A stretch of DNA of 14,086 bases. It comes from Planctomycetota bacterium. Lineage in GTDB: Bacteria; Planctomycetota; Planctomycetia; Planctomycetales; Planctomycetaceae. A program made the translations under genes and the position numbers. Location: positions 1 to 14,086 of the forward strand of contig JAJRTM010000821.1 in NCBI GenBank assembly GCA_024278285.1, written 5' to 3'. Positions 7,982-14,086 of the stretch are shown piece by piece. The notes beneath the pieces are model-generated. The model had not been told where the DNA came from, searched no databases, and saw only the letters and a list, made by a program, of their open reading frames with translations. How positions within the stretch are numbered: the first letter of the stretch is position 1; the number at the start of each line of letters is the position of its first letter.

Positions 7982-8272
7982 GTGAGTGGGGATATTACTG
8001 GTTATCGTGATCTGGTTGTTTGGCAGAAAGCGATGAGTCTGGTTGAAGATGTTTATCGACTGACAGGTAATTTCCCCTCCGCAGAACGATTTGGCTTGAC
8101 CTCGCAAATTCAACGCTCTGCCATTTCCATACCGTGTAATATCGCAGAAGGGAAGGGACATTGGACAGGTCAGTTTTTCAACAACTTTCAGGCGAACGCA
8201 TTAAAGAGGCCAAAGTTCTTCTGGACTCCTCTAATCCATCTGGCGCCTATTACTTGGCAGGCTATTCCGTAG
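7982..8272 (+). pseudogene. Truncated four-helix-bundle (S23/IVP-type) gene
   Basis: The GTG at 7982 follows a good GAGGAGA ribosome-binding site (about 7968-7974). The first 59 residues match the four-helix-bundle family known from 23S rRNA intervening sequences: YRDLVVWQKAMSLVEDVYRLTGNFP, then FGLTSQIQRSAISIPCNIAEGKG. Typical members are about 115-125 aa and continue with a helix beginning after N-I-A-E-G. Here the resemblance stops at G59 (about 8158). The remaining 37 residues, to the stop at 8270-8272, are simply the HEPN coding DNA read out of frame. The gene therefore keeps only helices 1 and 2 and is almost certainly non-functional as a bundle, though it may still be translated. The role of intact members is not established. 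Confidence 0.8.
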
Positions 8273-8601
8273 AATTTGCACTCAAGTCATGTATCTTAAA
8301 TCATGTCCAAAACTCTGATGGTGTTGGTATAATATTCAAGGACAAGAAGTATGTGAATGATTGCTACACGCACGATTTAGTGAAGCTGCTCAGGTTAGCT
8401 GATCTTGAAACAAGATTCGATTCCATAAGTTTAAGTCAAGATGAGGATGACCAACAACTGGCATTAAACTGGCTCTTTGTTAAAAATTGGAATGAACATT
8501 GTCGGTATGAGCAACATGAAAGTATAAAGGCCAAAAAACTGATTGATGCAATTGACCATAAACAAAATGGAGTATTATCATGGCTGAAGCAGTATTGGTG
8601 A
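8161..8601 (+). CDS. HEPN-domain protein
   Basis: This 146-aa protein has the HEPN pattern: an N-terminal helix (FQQLSGERIKEAKVLLDSS), then GAYYLAGYSVEFALKSCI at 28-45, the conserved HDL at 71-73, and a late W...CRY segment (110-116). HEPN proteins are helical, often RNases or nucleotide-transfer partners in toxin-antitoxin and defence modules. The canonical RNase motif R-x4-6-H is not evident; the nearest is R115-x3-H119, so nuclease activity is uncertain. The only start available is TTG at 8161, with a GGAAGGGA-like site just upstream, inside the interrupted four-helix-bundle frame. The N-terminus aligns well with relatives as I remember them, so only the original start codon and leader appear lost. 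It overlaps the next gene by 22 bp, implying translational coupling. Composition looks somewhat more AT-rich than nrdA. Confidence 0.75.
   Translation: MDRSVFQQLSGERIKEAKVLLDSSNPSGAYYLAGYSVEFALKSCILNHVQNSDGVGIIFKDKKYVNDCYTHDLVKLLRLADLETRFDSISLSQDEDDQQLALNWLFVKNWNEHCRYEQHESIKAKKLIDAIDHKQNGVLSWLKQYW
8569..8572 (+). promoter_or_regulatory. Shine-Dalgarno site of the HEPN partner gene
   Basis: GGAG lies seven bases before the ATG at 8580, inside the end of the HEPN gene. It supports the overlapping start. Confidence 0.6.
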
Positions 8602-8975
8602 GCGACCAGATTGAAGCGGGGGCTGAATTTGCCAGAGAGTATGAGCATTTTTTCAAGCCATCTGTGGTTTTCTGGCTTAAACCAACCGACACAGATCGTT
8701 GGGATTTTTACATCGCCTCAGATGAAATTGATTACACAAATATTGACGATGCTTATCGTGAAGTTTTAAGGATTTCAAAACCCAATCTATGGCTCGGTCC
8801 TCTTCAAATAAAATTGATCAATACATCTGAAGATATCGCGGCAGCAGCTATTGGAGTTCGTGACCGGGGTGGTGCTAAGCTGCCCGTTGACTACGGAGGC
8901 TCCTCCTTGGGGGGATTGGAGATCGATAGAGCTTACATTTACAGGGAAGACTTAAAAACAAAAGCCATTTATTAA
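8580..8975 (+). CDS. Uncharacterised protein paired with HEPN gene
   Basis: The 131-aa product has no signal peptide or membrane segment and I cannot assign a named family. It starts MAEAVLVSDQIEAGAEFARE (helical), followed by a hydrophobic strand PSVVFWLKP with a W-D-F-Y-I-A-S strand (41-47), a helix with DDAYREVLRI (56-65), and a C-terminal GLEIDRAYIYRED (112-124). I recall a similar ending (G-x-x-I-x-x-A-Y-I-Y-R) in small hypothetical proteins located beside HEPN genes, but cannot verify this here. No GS-x10-DxD nucleotidyltransferase motif is present, so it is not a standard MNT antitoxin. Its start overlaps the HEPN stop by 22 bp, so the two are cotranscribed and probably act together, perhaps as antitoxin or regulator. 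The function is unknown. Confidence 0.75.
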   Translation: MAEAVLVSDQIEAGAEFAREYEHFFKPSVVFWLKPTDTDRWDFYIASDEIDYTNIDDAYREVLRISKPNLWLGPLQIKLINTSEDIAAAAIGVRDRGGAKLPVDYGGSSLGGLEIDRAYIYREDLKTKAIY

Positions 8976-9005
8976 CTCAGTAGTAGGTTGGCCCACAAAC
9001 CATCT

Positions 9006-9018
9006 TCCCTACTACCTA
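9006..9018 (-). repeat. Right arm of 13-bp inverted repeat around accessory block
   Basis: TCCCTACTACCTA is the exact reverse complement of 7937-7949. It ends 23 bp before the nrdB start codon. Confidence 0.7.
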
Positions 9019-9030
9019 TCAAAATCAAAA

Positions 9031-9035
9031 AGGAG
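9031..9035 (+). promoter_or_regulatory. Shine-Dalgarno site of nrdB
   Basis: AGGAG lies six bases before the ATG at 9042. This sets the start there rather than at the upstream in-frame TTG at 8988, which has no such site and whose 18-codon extension lies within repeat sequence. Confidence 0.75.
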
Positions 9036-9041
9036 TTCAAA

Positions 9042-10100
9042 ATGTCACTTTCAATTCAAGAACAACAATTACAAAATACCCCTACCGAGCGATTTAAGGC
9101 TAGTGATAAACGGCTTGTTAATTGTGCTCAGGTTGATGTTAATCAGTTAATGCCGCTGAAGTATCATTGGGCTTGGGAGCATTATATTAATGGGTGTGCG
9201 AATCATTGGATGCCGACTGAGGTGCCGATGACGAAGGATATTGAAATTTGGAAGTCGGATAAACTTTCTGCGGATGAGCGGTTAGTGATCATGCGGAATC
9301 TGGGTTTCTTTTCGACGGCTGAATCGCTGGTGGCCAATAATATTGTGTTGGCGATTTACAAGCATATTACGAATGCGGAATGCAGGCAGTACTTGCTTCG
9401 TCAGGCTTTTGAAGAAGCGGTTCACTCACATACTTTTTTGTATGTGGTGGATAGCCTGGGCTTGGATGAGAGTGAAGTGTTCAATATGTATCACGAAATT
9501 CCTTCCATCACGCAGAAGGATGAATTCGAGATGAAGTTGACGGCTGATATCCTCAGCGATAATTTCGATACCACGACCACCGAGGGTCTGCAGACGTTTC
9601 TGCGAAATCTGATTGGGTATTACATCATTCTGGAAGGAATTTTCTTCTACTCTGGTTTTGTAATGATCCTCTCGTTCCATCGGCGCAATCTGATGACGGG
9701 AATCGGCGAGCAGTTCCAGTATATTTTGCGGGATGAAACGATCCATTTGAATTTTGGGATCGATTTAATCAACGGCATTAAAGCGGAAAACCCGGAGGTT
9801 TGGACTCCCGAATTTCAGCAGGAAATTCTGGATCTGATTATGCAATCTGTCGATCTGGAAATTGCTTACGCCAGCGACTGCCTGCCTCGCGGAGTGATGG
9901 GCTTGAATGACCAGTTGTTCCGTGATTATGCCCAGCATATTACTGACAGACGCCTGGAGAGAATTGGTCTGCCCACGCAGTTTAATGCTAACAACCCGTT
10001 CCCATGGATGAGCGAAACGATGGACCTTTCCAAAGAAAAGAACTTCTTTGAAACCCGTGTGACCGAATATCAAACCGGCGGCACATTAACCTGGGATTGA
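9042..10100 (+). CDS. nrdB: Class Ic ribonucleotide reductase beta subunit (Mn/Fe type)
   Basis: The 352-aa subunit supplies the radical to NrdA. Metal ligands are E94 (STAES), E125 and H128 (EEAVHSH), E198 (ILEGIF), E232 and H235 (DETIH). In standard class Ia enzymes a tyrosine follows seven residues after the second ligand; here it is F132. Together with Glu instead of Asp as first ligand, this is the signature of class Ic enzymes, which use a Mn(IV)/Fe(III) cofactor instead of a tyrosyl radical. Every key residue lies exactly five positions after the Chlamydia trachomatis numbering I recall (E89, E120, H123, F127, E193, E227, H230). The radical-transfer residues W56, Y227 and Y343 also fit, matching W51, Y222 and Y338. 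The C-terminus [12 protein letters not shown] is the NrdA-docking tail. It is separated from nrdA by the accessory block and ends before a strong terminator. Confidence 0.96.
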   Translation: MSLSIQEQQLQNTPTERFKASDKRLVNCAQVDVNQLMPLKYHWAWEHYINGCANHWMPTEVPMTKDIEIWKSDKLSADERLVIMRNLGFFSTAESLVANNIVLAIYKHITNAECRQYLLRQAFEEAVHSHTFLYVVDSLGLDESEVFNMYHEIPSITQKDEFEMKLTADILSDNFDTTTTEGLQTFLRNLIGYYIILEGIFFYSGFVMILSFHRRNLMTGIGEQFQYILRDETIHLNFGIDLINGIKAENPEVWTPEFQQEILDLIMQSVDLEIAYASDCLPRGVMGLNDQLFRDYAQHITDRRLERIGLPTQFNANNPFPWMSETMDLSKEKNFFETRVTEYQTGGTLTWD

Positions 10101-10119
10101 GCCAGTTTCTTTTGGCGAG

Positions 10120-10139
10120 CCGGGGATGTTAATCCCCGG
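10120..10139 (+). repeat. GC-rich stem-loop downstream of nrdB
   Basis: CCGGGGAT (10120-10127) pairs with ATCCCCGG (10132-10139) around a 4-nt loop. No T-run follows. It shares the phrase CCCCGGGTA with the next hairpin (10134-10142 and 10206-10214), so the two may be related repeat units. Confidence 0.6.
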
Positions 10140-10180
10140 GTAAATCTCGCGATTGCATCTTTTGCATCCGTAAATTCCAC

Positions 10181-10226
10181 AACAAAGTAACCAGGGGGTT
10201 CACACCCCCGGGTACTTTGTTTTTTT
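10181..10226 (+). terminator. Intrinsic terminator of nrdB
   Basis: Arm 10181-10197 pairs with 10205-10221 through nine AT-rich pairs, two C-G pairs and four G-C pairs, with two mismatches, and closes a loop of about 7 nt (10198-10204). A run of seven T follows at 10220-10226. The T-run overlaps the stop codon of the convergent minus-strand gene (10225-10227), so the structure lies between two converging genes. Confidence 0.75.
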
Positions 10227-11229
10227 AATTTTTGTACGGGACTTCGATCACTTTCGGGTCTGGTTCGAAGGTACACATCCACTGTCCGTCCTGGCTGGGA
10301 AAAATGTACGGTTCGGCATGAAGTGTTCGCTTGCCGGTTGATGGATCCTGTTTCCATTTGGCTGAAAACTTCCGGTAAATTTGGCGAATTCTGGGATCAT
10401 CCTTACTGTCGAAGCTGCCTACGGTCACAATCGATTTTTTACGATCGTGGAAAATATACGCTTCGATATTTTCTTTTTCCCGTAATGTTCGCATTACCTG
10501 CCAGGCTTTGTCGGCTGCCACTTCAAGCCCGAAACCTGATCCGAGTTTTTTTCCGCTTCGCCCAGCAATTTGTGTCACCGAGTTCCCGTAAAAAGAAGCG
10601 ACCACGACTGTGTATTTGCCGTGGTTATCCAACAGTGAATATTTATAGTGGGAATTGAATCGGATAATGTCCGGGTCACGTTTTCGCTTCATCGCCTCTT
10701 CCGGGCTGAGCATCGGATTGATTGTCAGAAAAGCACCACTTAAAATCGTCGGCTGGCCTGGTGTTGGCTTATAGATGCCATCTCCCTTGAGGCATTTCGG
10801 GTTATATTTTTTAATCCACTCCAAAGTTCTTTTGGCGAGCTTTTTTTTCTCTTCCGGCGAATTGTAATTTCCTGCCAGAACACAGATTTCCATATCAAGT
10901 AAATAGGTCCGTCGTTCTTTCTGATGACGCCGGTTGATTGTCTGGATCGATTCAGTTTTTTCATCTCGCCAGAACGTGTAGGCGGGAATCCCTTTATTAC
11001 GCAGTTCCAGCACAAGCGACTGAGCGGCCTCTTCCGGCCCCATTCCTTCCGCTTTCATATCTTCGGGCGGTTCGCTGAAGACGGCGACCATCACCATCCA
11101 CGGGCCATGTTTTTTGGTCAGGAAGTATTCCTTCCCTTCAATGGCTTCAATTTTCCCCGCTTGAATCTGTTCCGAAAACAGCAGGTTGAAAGTGATTGCA
11201 ATCAGTAGAATTTTAACGAGGGGACGCAT
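10225..11229 (-). CDS. Secreted protein with two SPOR-like repeats
   Basis: The 334-aa product begins with a signal peptide: positive start MRPLVK, hydrophobic core to about residue 18, likely cleavage after QIQA (24). The mature part contains an internal duplication. Unit A has GPWMVMVAVFSEP (43-55), a helix with AAQSLVLELRNKGIPAYTFWRD (68-89), and ICVLAGNYNSPEE (115-127). Unit B has GKYTVVVASFYGN (204-216), AADKAWQVMRTLREKENIEAYIF (238-260), and IVTVGSFDSKDDP (267-279). Strand, helix, strand with an A-x-x-x-x-x-L order and a G-x-F/Y-near-end motif recalls SPOR domains, which bind denuded peptidoglycan, but this is a structural guess. The start is supported by GGAG a few bases upstream. It lies 172 bp downstream of rph on the same strand. 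I do not know a named family; function in the envelope is inference. Confidence 0.75.
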   Translation of the reverse strand: MRPLVKILLIAITFNLLFSEQIQAGKIEAIEGKEYFLTKKHGPWMVMVAVFSEPPEDMKAEGMGPEEAAQSLVLELRNKGIPAYTFWRDEKTESIQTINRRHQKERRTYLLDMEICVLAGNYNSPEEKKKLAKRTLEWIKKYNPKCLKGDGIYKPTPGQPTILSGAFLTINPMLSPEEAMKRKRDPDIIRFNSHYKYSLLDNHGKYTVVVASFYGNSVTQIAGRSGKKLGSGFGLEVAADKAWQVMRTLREKENIEAYIFHDRKKSIVTVGSFDSKDDPRIRQIYRKFSAKWKQDPSTGKRTLHAEPYIFPSQDGQWMCTFEPDPKVIEVPYKN

Positions 11230-11351
11230 AAGTGACTCCGTTGTTTAATTGCGGTTGCTTAATTGCGCAGAGGTTTCAAGAGTATCAGGTTTGGACCGCA
11301 CAGCAGCCCCTGAAACGTAGTGAGAAAGGAGAGTTTTTAAGGAGGGTTGTA

Positions 11352-11374
11352 ACAGGCGGCAGAAAACCGCCTGT
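11352..11374 (-). repeat. Stem-loop between rph and the secreted protein gene
   Basis: ACAGGCGG (11352-11359) pairs perfectly with CCGCCTGT (11367-11374) over a 7-nt loop, 28 bp after the rph stop. No T-run follows on either strand, so it could be an attenuating or stabilising hairpin, or a dispersed repeat, rather than a clear terminator. Confidence 0.55.
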
Positions 11375-11401
11375 CGGTGGGGAGGTATATCAACTTGAGC
11401 G

Positions 11402-12142
11402 TTATTCGTCCAGAGGCCATGTTTTCCCAAGAATTTCCTTTTGAATTGATGTCAATTCTACAATTCCCTTCTCTGCCAGCGTCAGTTGCTGATCGAGTTG
11501 GGAGCGAGAGAAAGTCTTTTGCTCAGCCGTCCCCTGAATTTCAACAAAGTGACCTTGTCCATTCATCACGACATTCAAATCGACTTCTGCGGTGCTGTCT
11601 TCAGAATAATCAAGATCGAGCAGCGGTTCGCCTTTGCAAATCCCAACACTGATCGCTGCAATACTGCCGAGTAGAATTTTTGAAGGGTCGCATTCTTCGC
11701 CCTGCTCTTTAAGCCAGTTAAGGGCATCAACGAGCGCGATAAAGCCGCCGGTGATGCCGAGCGTTCGGGTGCCGCCGTCTGCTTCGAGGACATCGCAATC
11801 AATCGTAATGGTGCGCGCTCCGAGTGCCTGGAAATCGACGACCGCCCGTAAAGATCGCCCGATCAACCGTTGAATTTCGGAAGAACGTCCATCAATTTTT
11901 CCGCGCTCGCGTCGTTTTCTGGGAACGGTACTGCCGGGCAGCATGCTGTATTCAGCAGTGACCCAGCCGGTCGGATTTTCTTCGTGCTTTTTCCAGGGAG
12001 GAACACCTTCTTCAATACTTGCGGTACATAGTAGTGTCGTCCGCCCTGCTTTAATGTAAACTGAACCGGGGCTGGATCCTGTAAATTCCCGCTGAACAGA
12101 AATCGGGCGTAACTGATCAACATCTCGACCATCTTGTCTCAT
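11402..12142 (-). CDS. rph: Ribonuclease PH
   Basis: The 246-aa protein matches the family length (about 238-256). RNase PH is a phosphorolytic 3'-to-5' exoribonuclease that trims tRNA 3' ends and works as a ring hexamer in the cytoplasm. It opens with R-x-D-G-R (MRQDGR) and contains [14 protein letters not shown] (59-72), [22 protein letters not shown] (78-99) with phosphate-binding R86, and [13 protein letters not shown] (115-127) with T125 and R126, at the same residue numbers as in the well-studied Bacillus enzyme. The C-terminal half has the second half of the fold with [18 protein letters not shown] and the usual EIQGTAE. The ATG at 12142 has an AGGAT site upstream. The usual partner rdgB is absent; the secreted SPOR-like gene follows. 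Confidence 0.96.
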   Translation of the reverse strand: MRQDGRDVDQLRPISVQREFTGSSPGSVYIKAGRTTLLCTASIEEGVPPWKKHEENPTGWVTAEYSMLPGSTVPRKRRERGKIDGRSSEIQRLIGRSLRAVVDFQALGARTITIDCDVLEADGGTRTLGITGGFIALVDALNWLKEQGEECDPSKILLGSIAAISVGICKGEPLLDLDYSEDSTAEVDLNVVMNGQGHFVEIQGTAEQKTFSRSQLDQQLTLAEKGIVELTSIQKEILGKTWPLDE

Positions 12143-12313
12143 AATTGGGTATCCTGCAAAGTGTGCAAATTCAAAAACAGCCGCACATTAACAAGAATGG
12201 GCGGCTGTTGGAATTAAGAATTCAAAGTGACTGTAAACCCGAGGATTTCAGCGATCGGCTTGATGATCAGAATTAGCGATGTCTGAAAAGCAATTTCTCG
12301 AGTTGCTACGCAA

Positions 12314-12343
12314 CTCAGACAACCCTGAACGGGATTGTCTGAG
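12314..12343. repeat. Strong intergenic hairpin
   Basis: CTCAGACAACCC (12314-12325) pairs with GGG (12331-12333) and TTGTCTGAG (12335-12343), a 12-bp stem with one bulged A and a 5-nt loop. No T-run follows. It sits mid-way between two divergent genes, so it is more likely an extragenic palindrome than a terminator. Confidence 0.7.
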
Positions 12344-12490
12344 CTACCCGGTGTTTCTATCTGCAATAAAATTCCGCTTAGTTGCAAATGCTCGGAACCA
12401 TGATTAGCATGCACGGTTCAAAACATGTCGATGTCTCATTGCGCACATACTCATTGGAAATTCCCAGCACGGCTGGTTCATTCTGATAGC

Positions 12491-12518
12491 TGTAACCAAA
12501 CTGATGTTTTTCTATAAT
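12491..12518 (+). promoter_or_regulatory. Putative promoter of the MFS gene
   Basis: TATAAT at 12513-12518 is a perfect -10 hexamer; the -35 around 12491-12496 (TGTAAC) is weak. Transcription would begin near 12525, 47 nt before the ATG. Confidence 0.5.
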
Positions 12519-12536
12519 TTGCGAGCCATTCGCAAA
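12518..12536. promoter_or_regulatory. Operator-like inverted repeat at the MFS promoter
   Basis: TTTGCGA (12518-12524) and TCGCAAA (12530-12536) are perfect inverted arms around 5 bp. They start at the end of the -10 and cover the expected transcription start, the position of a repressor operator. A leader hairpin is the alternative. No regulator gene is nearby. Confidence 0.45.
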
Positions 12537-12571
12537 CTTTTACCGTTAGTAATATTTAGGATCAGCAACGC

Positions 12572-14086
12572 ATGACAACTAATCAACCTGAAGCAATTTC
12601 TGCTAACGCATACCGCCTTCTTTGGGCGGGATTCATGGCGATTCTCGCAGCCGGGGTCGGCTTTGCGATTCGCGGCGGTATTTTTGATAACTGGGGTGGT
12701 GAATACGGATTTACCGCTACGGAATTGGGGCAGATTGGCGGAGCAGGATTCACTGGATTTTGTTTCGGGATTTTTATTGGCGGCCTTGTTGTCGATAAAA
12801 TCGGTTATGGCAAGCTGGTTGCCGTTGCGTTTCTGTTTCATATTGCTTCTGCCTTTGTCACCTTCATGCCGAACGCAGAAATGGGCAAGGAAGTTGTTTA
12901 TAACTATCTATTTTGGGGAATGTTCCTGTTTGCCATCGCCAACGGAGTACTTGAAGCCGTTGCGAACCCTCTGATTGCAACCTTGTTCCCGACGAATCGA
13001 ACTCATTATCTTAACATCCTTCATGCAAGTTGGCCTGCTGGTCTTATTTTGGGCGGCATGCTCGGCTGGTGGCTTGACGACGGCATGCAACTTCACTGGA
13101 AATACCAACTGGCGCTCTACTTAATCCCAACCGTCATTTACGGTTTGATGTTTATGGGGCAGAAATTTCCGCAACCCGAAGCGTCTGAAAAAGGGCTCAG
13201 TCTGGGAGAGATGTTCAAAGATGTCGGCCTGTTCGGCGGGCTGGTTGCCTGTTTTATGCTGGCTCTGTTTTTTGGTTCTGTTTTGGAACCGATGTCTCCC
13301 GGCACCGGAACTTACATCGGCTACGGCATCGGTGGGGTGCTGTTGATTGCGATTGCGATCTTAACCAATTTTTCAATCGGCTCCTGGTTGATCTTCGTCT
13401 TGTTTGTGACACACGCACTGGTTGGTGCGGTTGAACTTGGAACTGATGGCTGGATTCAAAATATCACTGGTAATATTTTGAGTTCTTCTGAAGGGAAGAT
13501 CCTTTTTGTTTACACGTCTCTGATCATGTTCCTGCTTCGTTTCTGTGCAGGCTTTATCGAAAAGAAAATTGGTCTTTCGCCGATTGGGATTCTGCTTGTC
13601 TGTTCTGTACTGGCCTGTATCGGATTAAATCTTGCCAGCGGCATCACTACTTTCGCAGGAGCGATGGTTGCCTTGGGGATTTATGCCTTGGGGAAAACAT
13701 TCTTCTGGCCGACTATGCTGGCTGTGATTGGCGACCGCTTCCCGCGTACCGGTGCAGTCGCGATGAGTATCATGGGCGGTATCGGAATGATGTCCGCCGG
13801 CTTGATCGGTTCTGCAGGTTTGGGTTACGCCAAGGATCGCTATGCAGGCGAAACTTTGAAGCAGGCACAAGTAGAAATCTATGAAGAATACAAAGCCGAA
13901 AAGCCGAGCGAATTCCTGTTCTTCTCAGAAGTTCACGGCTTAGACGGTGCAAAAGTAAAAGCAGCGAACGATGCTGTTAAGGGAGAGAAAGCAACGAAAG
14001 AACAACAACAGGTTGTCGAAGCCAGTATCACCGGAGATCGTAAAACGTTGATTGCCGATTCATTCATCCCCGCAGCAATGGCAGTA
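12572..14086 (+). CDS. MFS transporter, partial at right edge
   Basis: The frame opens at ATG 12572, preceded by AGGA at 12558-12561, and stays open to the last base: 505 codons with no stop yet. It has about eleven or more hydrophobic segments, starting with [21 protein letters not shown]. The MFS motif between TM2 and TM3 is present as [14 protein letters not shown]. Residues NPLIATLFP (about 132-140) and the [14 protein letters not shown] segment resemble the FucP/sugar-porter-like branch, and [25 protein letters not shown] is a typical TM10-11 region. After the last complete helix comes a long soluble loop (about 430-500) with charged, helical sequence ([15 protein letters not shown]), then a further hydrophobic stretch beginning at the edge. 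Such an insertion is longer than in most MFS proteins. It sits in the inner membrane as a secondary carrier; the substrate is unknown. Confidence 0.85.
   Translation, partial: MTTNQPEAISANAYRLLWAGFMAILAAGVGFAIRGGIFDNWGGEYGFTATELGQIGGAGFTGFCFGIFIGGLVVDKIGYGKLVAVAFLFHIASAFVTFMPNAEMGKEVVYNYLFWGMFLFAIANGVLEAVANPLIATLFPTNRTHYLNILHASWPAGLILGGMLGWWLDDGMQLHWKYQLALYLIPTVIYGLMFMGQKFPQPEASEKGLSLGEMFKDVGLFGGLVACFMLALFFGSVLEPMSPGTGTYIGYGIGGVLLIAIAILTNFSIGSWLIFVLFVTHALVGAVELGTDGWIQNITGNILSSSEGKILFVYTSLIMFLLRFCAGFIEKKIGLSPIGILLVCSVLACIGLNLASGITTFAGAMVALGIYALGKTFFWPTMLAVIGDRFPRTGAVAMSIMGGIGMMSAGLIGSAGLGYAKDRYAGETLKQAQVEIYEEYKAEKPSEFLFFSEVHGLDGAKVKAANDAVKGEKATKEQQQVVEASITGDRKTLIADSFIPAAMAV

Larger units (their letters stand above)
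8976..9041 (+). other. Right junction of accessory block
   Basis: Sixty-six bases separate the HEPN partner from nrdB. They include an 8-bp inverted repeat GTAGTAGG (8980-8987) with CCTACTAC (9008-9015), 20-nt loop, which overlaps the right arm of the long-range 13-bp inverted repeat. No clear terminator or promoter is seen, so nrdB may be read through from nrdA. Confidence 0.5.
12143..12571. other. Divergent intergenic region between rph and the MFS gene
   Basis: No gene is seen. The region holds the rph leader on the minus side, with a 9-bp stem-loop (12176-12184 with 12201-12209, AACAGCCGC/GCGGCTGTT), a strong intergenic hairpin at 12314-12343, and the promoter and operator-like palindrome of the MFS gene at 12491-12536. 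Confidence 0.6.

Noticed and set aside
7982..8272. Four-helix-bundle gene as evidence for a diversity-generating retroelement (Avd)
   Set aside because: No reverse transcriptase or template/variable repeat pair is in the window; the gene is a truncated S23-type member.
8580..8975. HEPN partner as an MNT nucleotidyltransferase antitoxin
   Set aside because: No GS-x(9-11)-DxD motif or equivalent acidic pair is visible.
8988..9041. 18-residue N-terminal extension of NrdB from an in-frame TTG
   Set aside because: No ribosome-binding site, sequence derived from the inverted repeat, while ATG 9042 has AGGAG and gives collinear numbering with known class Ic subunits.
7928..9041. Accessory block as an insertion sequence
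   Set aside because: No transposase or recombinase is encoded, and no target-site duplication is evident at the 13-bp inverted arms.
1..14086. tRNA, rRNA or CRISPR array
   Set aside because: No T-arm/acceptor patterns, rRNA-like blocks or regularly spaced direct repeats were seen. This was judged by eye, without a covariance-model scan.

Overview
The window looks like a chromosomal segment of a planctomycete or another PVC-superphylum bacterium of moderate GC. The main clues are a Chlamydia-like class Ic ribonucleotide reductase, a lone hopanoid gene (hpnH), a secreted protein with two SPOR-like repeats of a kind I associate with planctomycetes, and long, repeat-rich intergenic regions. Genus-level placement cannot be made from the sequence.

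Layout: (1) 1-276 is the C-terminal end of a short-chain dehydrogenase. (2) 277-788 is non-coding and full of dispersed-repeat 'words'. (3) 789-1916 is hpnH, radical-SAM adenosylhopane synthase. (4) 1917-2295 is non-coding with two of the three copies of a 29-32 bp REP-like repeat. (5) 4070-2296 on the minus strand is a two-gene unit, a YkgJ-type CxxCxxCC protein followed by EpmA, the EF-P lysine ligase. (6) 4071-5071 is a 1-kb regulatory region containing a probable NrdR-box pair abutting a sigma70-type promoter, then a leader of about 430 nt. (7) 5072-10100 holds nrdA (two ATP cones) and nrdB (Phe in place of the radical Tyr), split by a 1.1-kb accessory block. (8) A double hairpin and T-run end nrdB. 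(9) On the minus strand, 12142-10225 holds rph (RNase PH), then the secreted SPOR-like protein. (10) From 12572 an MFS transporter runs off the right edge.

The most interesting parts are the class I RNR and the block lodged inside it. NrdB carries every ligand of the Chlamydia trachomatis Mn/Fe enzyme at a constant +5 offset, with F132 where standard enzymes have the radical tyrosine. Between nrdA and nrdB sit a truncated four-helix-bundle (S23-type) gene, a HEPN-domain gene with a TTG start exactly at the truncation point, and an overlapping 131-aa gene of unknown function. The block is bounded by a perfect 13-bp inverted repeat. The HEPN gene and its partner look like a compact two-gene module, possibly toxin-antitoxin-like. 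The partner is not a recognisable MNT nucleotidyltransferase, so this pair is the best candidate here for a poorly described system.
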